This document shows, piece after piece, positions 6,267 to 9,658 of a stretch of DNA of 9,658 bases; positions within the stretch are counted from its first letter, which is position 1, and each line of letters opens with the position of its first letter. The DNA is from an uncultured Eubacteriales bacterium (GTDB lineage: Bacteria > Bacillota > Clostridia > Oscillospirales > Oscillospiraceae): positions 1 through 9,658 of the forward strand of contig ONVR01000138.1 of assembly GCA_900321335.1 (NCBI GenBank). The letters run 5' to 3'. The position numbers and the translations under genes were made by a program. The notes under the pieces are model-generated. The model saw only the letters and a list, made by a program, of their open reading frames with translations. It was not told the DNA's origin and searched no databases.

Positions 6267-7439
6267 ATGAAAAAAATCATCGCACTGCTTCTGGCTCTCG
6301 TGATGGTGCTGGCTCTGGCCGCCTGCGGCAAGTCCAAGACCGAGGAGCCCGAAAAAACAGACGACACCGAAACCACGGAGCAGTCTGTCACCACCACGGA
6401 GCAGAACGACGCCACAGAGCAGACCGAAACCAACGAGCAGACCGAAACCAACGAAGAAGCCGCCGCACCGGCGACCTGGCCCAACGGCGAGGTCACCATC
6501 TACGCCGGCTACGCCGTGGGCTCTCTCACTGACGTGAACATCCACACCATTGCTGACTGGATCACGGAGAAGACCGGCGCAACGGTCAAGATCGTCAACG
6601 ACGACGTGGGCGGCGGCGCCAACCTGGCCGCCAAGCTGGTCACGGCCGAGCCCGACGGGCAGACCCTCATGCTCATCGGCATGAACTGCATCTCCAACTA
6701 CTACACCGGCACCTGGGCTGTCAATCCCGCGGACGAGACCCTGTTCAAGATCGCCTGCGGCTCCATTCAGCCCCTGCCCGACTCCGGCTGCATGGTCATG
6801 ACCCAGTCCGACGCTCCCTACAGCACCTGGGAGGAGCTGGTGGCCTATGCCGACGAACATCCCGGTGAGGTCACCGTCGCCTCCATCTCCGGCAAGGTCA
6901 TGGACATCAAGATGAAGGCCCTGTTCAACGGCACCGGCATGTCCGAAAAGATCCGCTGGGTCTCCACCACCAACGCTGACGCCGCTGCCGGCCTGCTGGG
7001 CGGCAACATCAACTGCATCATGCTCGACGAGCAGACTGCTGTCGGCTATATCAAGGACGGCTCCAGCAAGGCGATCATCAACTGCCGGGCCGACAACGAC
7101 TATTCCTACTACATCGACGGCGAGGACAAGGATATCATTATGAGCGTCCCCACCCTGGCCGACGTGTTCGGCGCGGAGGGCGCCAACTACATGGTTCCCA
7201 ACCGCTCCATGTTCTGCGTGCCCGCCGGCACCCCGGATGAGATCTGCGACGCCATCGCCGCGGTCATCGATCCCATTGCCGACGAGGTGGACGATCCCAG
7301 CGACGACACGGACTTCTACAGCAGATGCCGCGTCAACGGCGGCACCAGCCAGTACTACACCTGGGAAGGTGAGGAGATCTCCGCCGAGTGGGCCCGTCTG
7401 GATCCCGTGATCAAGGCCATCGTGGAGATGGAAGGCTGA
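6267..7439 (+). CDS. tctC: TctC-type (Bug family) solute-binding lipoprotein
   Basis: A 390-aa extracytoplasmic substrate-binding protein. Residues 1-20 are a lipoprotein signal with lipobox LAAC, the lipidated residue being C20. Residues 21-70 are a Thr/Glu/Gln-rich acidic linker, and 71-390 a TctC/Bug fold with VGGGAN (114-119) and the AEPDGQTL stretch (127-134) that mark the ligand pocket. It captures the solute outside the membrane and delivers it to TctA-TctB. I chose ATG 6267, not ATG 6252, because 6252 lies inside the GGAGG ribosome site (6254-6258) and only 6267 gives a clean MKK signal peptide. It is 60 nt after tctA with a hairpin between. Bug proteins bind citrate, dicarboxylates, amino acids or aromatic acids, so the ligand is open. 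Confidence 0.93.
   Translation: MKKIIALLLALVMVLALAACGKSKTEEPEKTDDTETTEQSVTTTEQNDATEQTETNEQTETNEEAAAPATWPNGEVTIYAGYAVGSLTDVNIHTIADWITEKTGATVKIVNDDVGGGANLAAKLVTAEPDGQTLMLIGMNCISNYYTGTWAVNPADETLFKIACGSIQPLPDSGCMVMTQSDAPYSTWEELVAYADEHPGEVTVASISGKVMDIKMKALFNGTGMSEKIRWVSTTNADAAAGLLGGNINCIMLDEQTAVGYIKDGSSKAIINCRADNDYSYYIDGEDKDIIMSVPTLADVFGAEGANYMVPNRSMFCVPAGTPDEICDAIAAVIDPIADEVDDPSDDTDFYSRCRVNGGTSQYYTWEGEEISAEWARLDPVIKAIVEMEG
6417..6452 (+). repeat. tctC: Exact 18-bp tandem repeat in the tctC linker
   Basis: Two identical, adjacent 18-bp units (6417-6434 and 6435-6452) encode Glu-Gln-Thr-Glu-Thr-Asn twice, within a longer low-complexity Thr/Glu/Gln stretch with related EQ-rich sequence just upstream. 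The linker joins the lipid anchor to the binding domain, where length can vary without loss of function. The identity at DNA level suggests recent slippage duplication. Confidence 0.85.
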
Positions 7440-7459
7440 GCCCACACAGGACCGCAGCC

Positions 7460-7493
7460 AAAAAGACACCCCGGAACGGCGTTCCGGGGTGTC
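7460..7493 (-). terminator. Rho-independent terminator of the GAPDH gene, possibly shared with tctC
   Basis: A perfect 13-bp stem (7465-7477 with 7481-7493) closes a 3-nt loop. Read on the minus strand it is followed by TTTTT (7464-7460), the standard intrinsic terminator form, 16 nt after the GAPDH stop. On the + strand, the right side is CCTATATTC with no good T-tract, so termination of the tct operon here would be weaker. Its location between two convergent genes fits a mainly leftward, partly bidirectional terminator. Confidence 0.88.
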
Positions 7494-7509
7494 CCTATAT
7501 TCGGCTTTC

Positions 7510-8526
7510 TTATTTTTCGGGGTGATCCACGCTGTAGGCGTACTCCACCAGATCCAGGCACTTGTTGGAATAGCCCCACTCGTTGTCGTACCAGGCCACC
7601 ACCTTGGCAAAGGTGTCGTTGAGCATGAGGCCCGCCTTGGCGTCAAAGACGGAGATGCGGTCGTCGTGGATAAAGTCACTGGAGACCACCGCCTCGTCGG
7701 TGTAGCCCAGGATCCCCTTGAGAGCGCCTTGGGAGGCATCCTTCATGACGCTGCAGATCTCCTCGTAGGAGGTGGGCTTGTCCAGCTTGACCGTCAGGTC
7801 CACCACGGACACGTCCACGGTGGGTACGCGCATGGCCATACCGGTGAGCTTGCCGTTGAGTGCGGGGATCACCTTGCCCACGGCTTTGGCCGCGCCGGTG
7901 GCGGCGGGAATGATGTTGCAGGTACCGGCTCTGCCCAGACGCCAGTCCTTGGTGGACTTGGAGTCAACGGCGAACTGGGAGTTGGTCATGGAGTGAACGG
8001 TGGTCATCAGTCCCTCCACGATGCCAAAGTTGTCGTTGAGCACCTTGGCGACGGGCGCCAGGCAGTTGGTGGTGCAGGAGGCGTTGGAAAAGATCTTCAT
8101 AGCCGGATCATAGGCGTCTGTGTTGACGCCGCAGACGAACATGGGCGTGTCGTCCTTGACGGGAGCGGTGATGAGCACTTTCTTCGCGCCGCCCACCAGG
8201 TGCCCGGAGGCGCCCTCCGTGGTCTTGAACTTGCCGGTGGCGTCCACCACATACTCTACGTCGAAATCGCCCCAGTTGAGTTGGGCGGGATCCCGGTTGG
8301 AAATGACGGGCATCTTCCTGCCGTTGATGGTAATGCTGTCCTCGGTGTAGCTCAGCTCAGCGTCCCAGCGGCCGTGTACGGTATCATAACGCATCATGTA
8401 TACCATGTACTCCGGGGGATAGGTGGAGTTGATGGCGCAAACGTCAATGTCCTTGTGGTCTACGCTGGCTCTGAGAACCAGTCTTCCGATTCTGCCGAAT
8501 CCGCTGATGCCAATACGAATTCCCAT
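7510..8526 (-). CDS. gap: Type I glyceraldehyde-3-phosphate dehydrogenase, phosphorylating
   Basis: A 338-aa cytoplasmic glycolytic/gluconeogenic enzyme converting glyceraldehyde-3-phosphate to 1,3-bisphosphoglycerate. It has the Rossmann GFGRIGR motif (9-15), the catalytic SNASCTTNCLAP with C151, H178 in TTVHSMTNSQ, and the C-terminal WYDNEWGYSNK. Its DWRLGRAGTCNIIPAATGAAKAVGKV and RVPTVDVSVVDLTV regions resemble the class I (GapA-like) branch. After the second beta strand the sequence is INSTY, where NAD-specific enzymes have IND, so the cofactor preference may be NADP or mixed. I start it at ATG 8526, with GGAGG (8538-8534) 7 nt upstream, because the Rossmann strand begins there; a longer form from 8598 adds 24 unlike residues and is unlikely. 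It is convergent with tctC and not part of that operon. Confidence 0.97.
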   Translation of the reverse strand: MGIRIGISGFGRIGRLVLRASVDHKDIDVCAINSTYPPEYMVYMMRYDTVHGRWDAELSYTEDSITINGRKMPVISNRDPAQLNWGDFDVEYVVDATGKFKTTEGASGHLVGGAKKVLITAPVKDDTPMFVCGVNTDAYDPAMKIFSNASCTTNCLAPVAKVLNDNFGIVEGLMTTVHSMTNSQFAVDSKSTKDWRLGRAGTCNIIPAATGAAKAVGKVIPALNGKLTGMAMRVPTVDVSVVDLTVKLDKPTSYEEICSVMKDASQGALKGILGYTDEAVVSSDFIHDDRISVFDAKAGLMLNDTFAKVVAWYDNEWGYSNKCLDLVEYAYSVDHPEK

Positions 8527-8672
8527 TTGTGATCCTCCAACATCGTTATTATTTTGTTTTCTGCGGCCCATAAGAGCCGATCCGTTTTTCATTGTCATTA
8601 TAGCGCATTACCCGTCGCTTTGAAAGGCATTTGCGGAAAATTTTTTCTTTTTTCGAAAAACGTCGAATTATG

Positions 8673-8701
8673 TTGAGACTTGTGAGACAATATGGTAAAA
8701 T
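8673..8701 (+). promoter_or_regulatory. Candidate sigma-A promoter for the sensor-kinase-like gene
   Basis: TTGAGA (8673-8678), a 17-nt spacer, and TAAAAT (8696-8701) on the + strand. A start near 8708 would give a leader of roughly 100 nt before ATG 8811. This AT-rich region (8527-8810) also serves the leftward gap gene; a CATAAT (8673-8668, minus strand) is a possible gap -10, but I see no convincing -35 for it. The rest of the region holds short dyads (GTTGAT 8706-8711 with ATCAAC 8736-8741, and GTTAAC 8726-8731) of unclear meaning. Confidence 0.4.
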
Positions 8702-8782
8702 ATAAGTTGATATTGACATTAAAAGGTTAACATAAATCAACCCCTGCGTTTATTTTCCTGTTTTTTTCACCTGTCGCAGCCG

Positions 8783-8788
8783 TATAAT
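8783..8788 (+). promoter_or_regulatory. Perfect TATAAT close to the sensor-kinase-like start
   Basis: TATAAT lies 22 nt before ATG 8811, with only a poor T-rich -35 region upstream (around 8758-8764). If used, transcription would begin near 8795 and give a leader of about 16 nt without a clear ribosome binding site. This is an alternative to the promoter at 8673-8701 and is the less certain of the two. Confidence 0.3.
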
Positions 8789-8810
8789 AATGCCGTGAAA
8801 GCGTATCACT

Positions 8811-9658
8811 ATGAAAATGGATATCTTTAAGATCTTCGACCCCATTCCCCATCCGGTGATTGCCGCCCGGGGAGATACAATCGAATACAAAAACGCCGCG
8901 GCTGAGGCTCTGTTTTCCGGCGATGAGCACAACCGGGTGAGCGCCGTGATCCCCGCGGACTACCTCCGCTTCGATCAGGAACATTTCGTCAGTGGCTTCG
9001 TCTTAAACGGTGAGGACACCTCTCTGCTCGTCAGCACGGTAGAGGGACTGCGGGTATACACCCTGCTGACCAACGGCCCGTCGGAGGACGCAATTCTGGC
9101 CGACGCCCTGTCCAATCTCTGCACGGCGCTGAGCGACACCGTCTCCAGTCTGAAGCTGGCGGCGGGAAAACTGCTGCCCCGGGTCACGGACGGCCGGGAC
9201 GAAAAAACCTCGGTCTACGCCGGTATTCTTTACCACGACTGCTATCTGCTGCAGCGCCTGTGCGGCAATTTGGGCGCCGTGTGCGGCAGTCAGAGCTTCT
9301 CCGGGGAGGCCTCATCGTATTTTGATCTGGCGGATCTGTGCCGCCAGTGCGCGGAGGCCGCCGCCCATCTGACGGCGCCGCGGCATCTGGAGATCACCGT
9401 TTCCTGCAGCCAGGAGCGTCTGGCTTACTACGGCGTGGCCCGGTATCTGGAGCGTCTTTTGCTCAATCTGCTGTCCAACAGCATCAAGGCCGTTGCCGAC
9501 GGCGGGAAAATCACCATCGAACTGACCCGGCAGGAGGCGTATCTTGACCTTGTGGTGTCCGATAACGGCTGCGGCATTGCCGACGGGGATCTGGCAGACG
9601 TCTTTTTCCGGTACAAGCGCCGTCAGGCGCTGCCCGTACCCGGCGAGGTGGGCATGGG
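8811..9658 (+). CDS. Sensor-kinase-like ATPase, C-terminally cut by window end
   Basis: An open frame of 282 codons running off the window. Residues about 5-90 look like a small PAS-like sensor domain (DPIPHPVIAARGDTIEYKNAAAEALF is typical PAS wording). Residues about 95-160 form two helices in the dimerisation position. Residues about 175-282 are a HATPase domain: N box LLNLLSNSIKAV (N219, N223), G1 box SDNGCGI (D251, G253, G255), F box FFRYKR (265-270), and a G2-like GEVGMG at the edge. It has no membrane segment, so it should be soluble. Helix 1 reads NLCTALSDTVSSLKLAAGKL and has no histidine at the usual H-box site. The nearest His is H142 in the second helix. It starts at ATG 8811 because an in-frame stop (8796-8798) lies just upstream; M3 (8817) is the only near alternative. 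The ribosome site is weak. Its partner response regulator, if any, is outside the window. Confidence 0.85.
   Translation, partial: MKMDIFKIFDPIPHPVIAARGDTIEYKNAAAEALFSGDEHNRVSAVIPADYLRFDQEHFVSGFVLNGEDTSLLVSTVEGLRVYTLLTNGPSEDAILADALSNLCTALSDTVSSLKLAAGKLLPRVTDGRDEKTSVYAGILYHDCYLLQRLCGNLGAVCGSQSFSGEASSYFDLADLCRQCAEAAAHLTAPRHLEITVSCSQERLAYYGVARYLERLLLNLLSNSIKAVADGGKITIELTRQEAYLDLVVSDNGCGIADGDLADVFFRYKRRQALPVPGEVGM

Noticed and set aside
6213..7739. A 508-aa minus-strand frame spanning tctC, the terminator and the 3' end of gap
   Set aside because: It crosses a strong terminator and overlaps gap in another frame on the same strand, and its sequence has no recognisable domain.
7489..8532. A 347-aa + strand frame opposite gap
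   Set aside because: Antisense shadow; gap carries all catalytic motifs on the minus strand and this frame has none.
8649..8660. TTTTTCGAAAAA palindrome upstream of gap
   Set aside because: An AT-rich 12-bp palindrome of this composition is easily expected by chance in this intergenic region, and it does not sit on a promoter element I can support.

Overview
The window looks like part of the chromosome of an anaerobic, low-redox Bacillota (Clostridia), most plausibly a GC-rich gut lineage such as the Oscillospiraceae. This is inferred from several signs: a glycyl radical enzyme, strong AGGAGG-type ribosome binding sites, a clostridial-style lipoprotein signal, GC-rich coding regions with AT-rich intergenic regions, and sigma-A type promoters. 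No rRNA, tRNA, CRISPR array or insertion sequence was seen. Assignment below the class level is a guess.

Left part (1-523): the start of a leftward gene whose N-terminus resembles PucR/CdaR-type regulators, then a 287-bp AT-rich divergent control region. This region holds a good promoter in each direction and two perfect inverted repeats, one of which overlaps the rightward promoter.

Centre (524-7439, + strand): five closely spaced genes that look like one operon. They are a 799-aa glycyl radical enzyme of unknown substrate, a cytoplasmic CapA-like metallophosphatase-fold protein, and a complete tripartite tricarboxylate transporter in the order TctB-TctA-TctC. The simplest reading is a system that imports a carboxylate-type compound through TctABC and cleaves, dehydrates or decarboxylates it by radical chemistry, with the CapA-like protein acting on the substrate or a product. 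The enzyme has the glycyl radical loop and a catalytic cysteine, but carries Asp where most characterised eliminating or decarboxylating members have Glu (Cys-Val-Asp rather than Cys-Val-Glu). I do not recognise it as any characterised subfamily. Its radical-SAM activase is not in the window. The spacers before tctB and before tctC can form RNA hairpins, which may set the relative expression of the transporter genes.

Right part (7440-9658): a 13-bp-stem terminator separates the operon from a convergent glyceraldehyde-3-phosphate dehydrogenase gene. That enzyme's cofactor loop lacks the Asp typical of NAD-specific enzymes. Divergent from it, after a 284-bp AT-rich region, starts a rightward gene (8811 to the window end, cut off) for a soluble sensor-kinase-like protein. 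It has clear N, G1, F and G2 ATP-binding boxes, but no recognisable phospho-acceptor histidine where the H-box should be.
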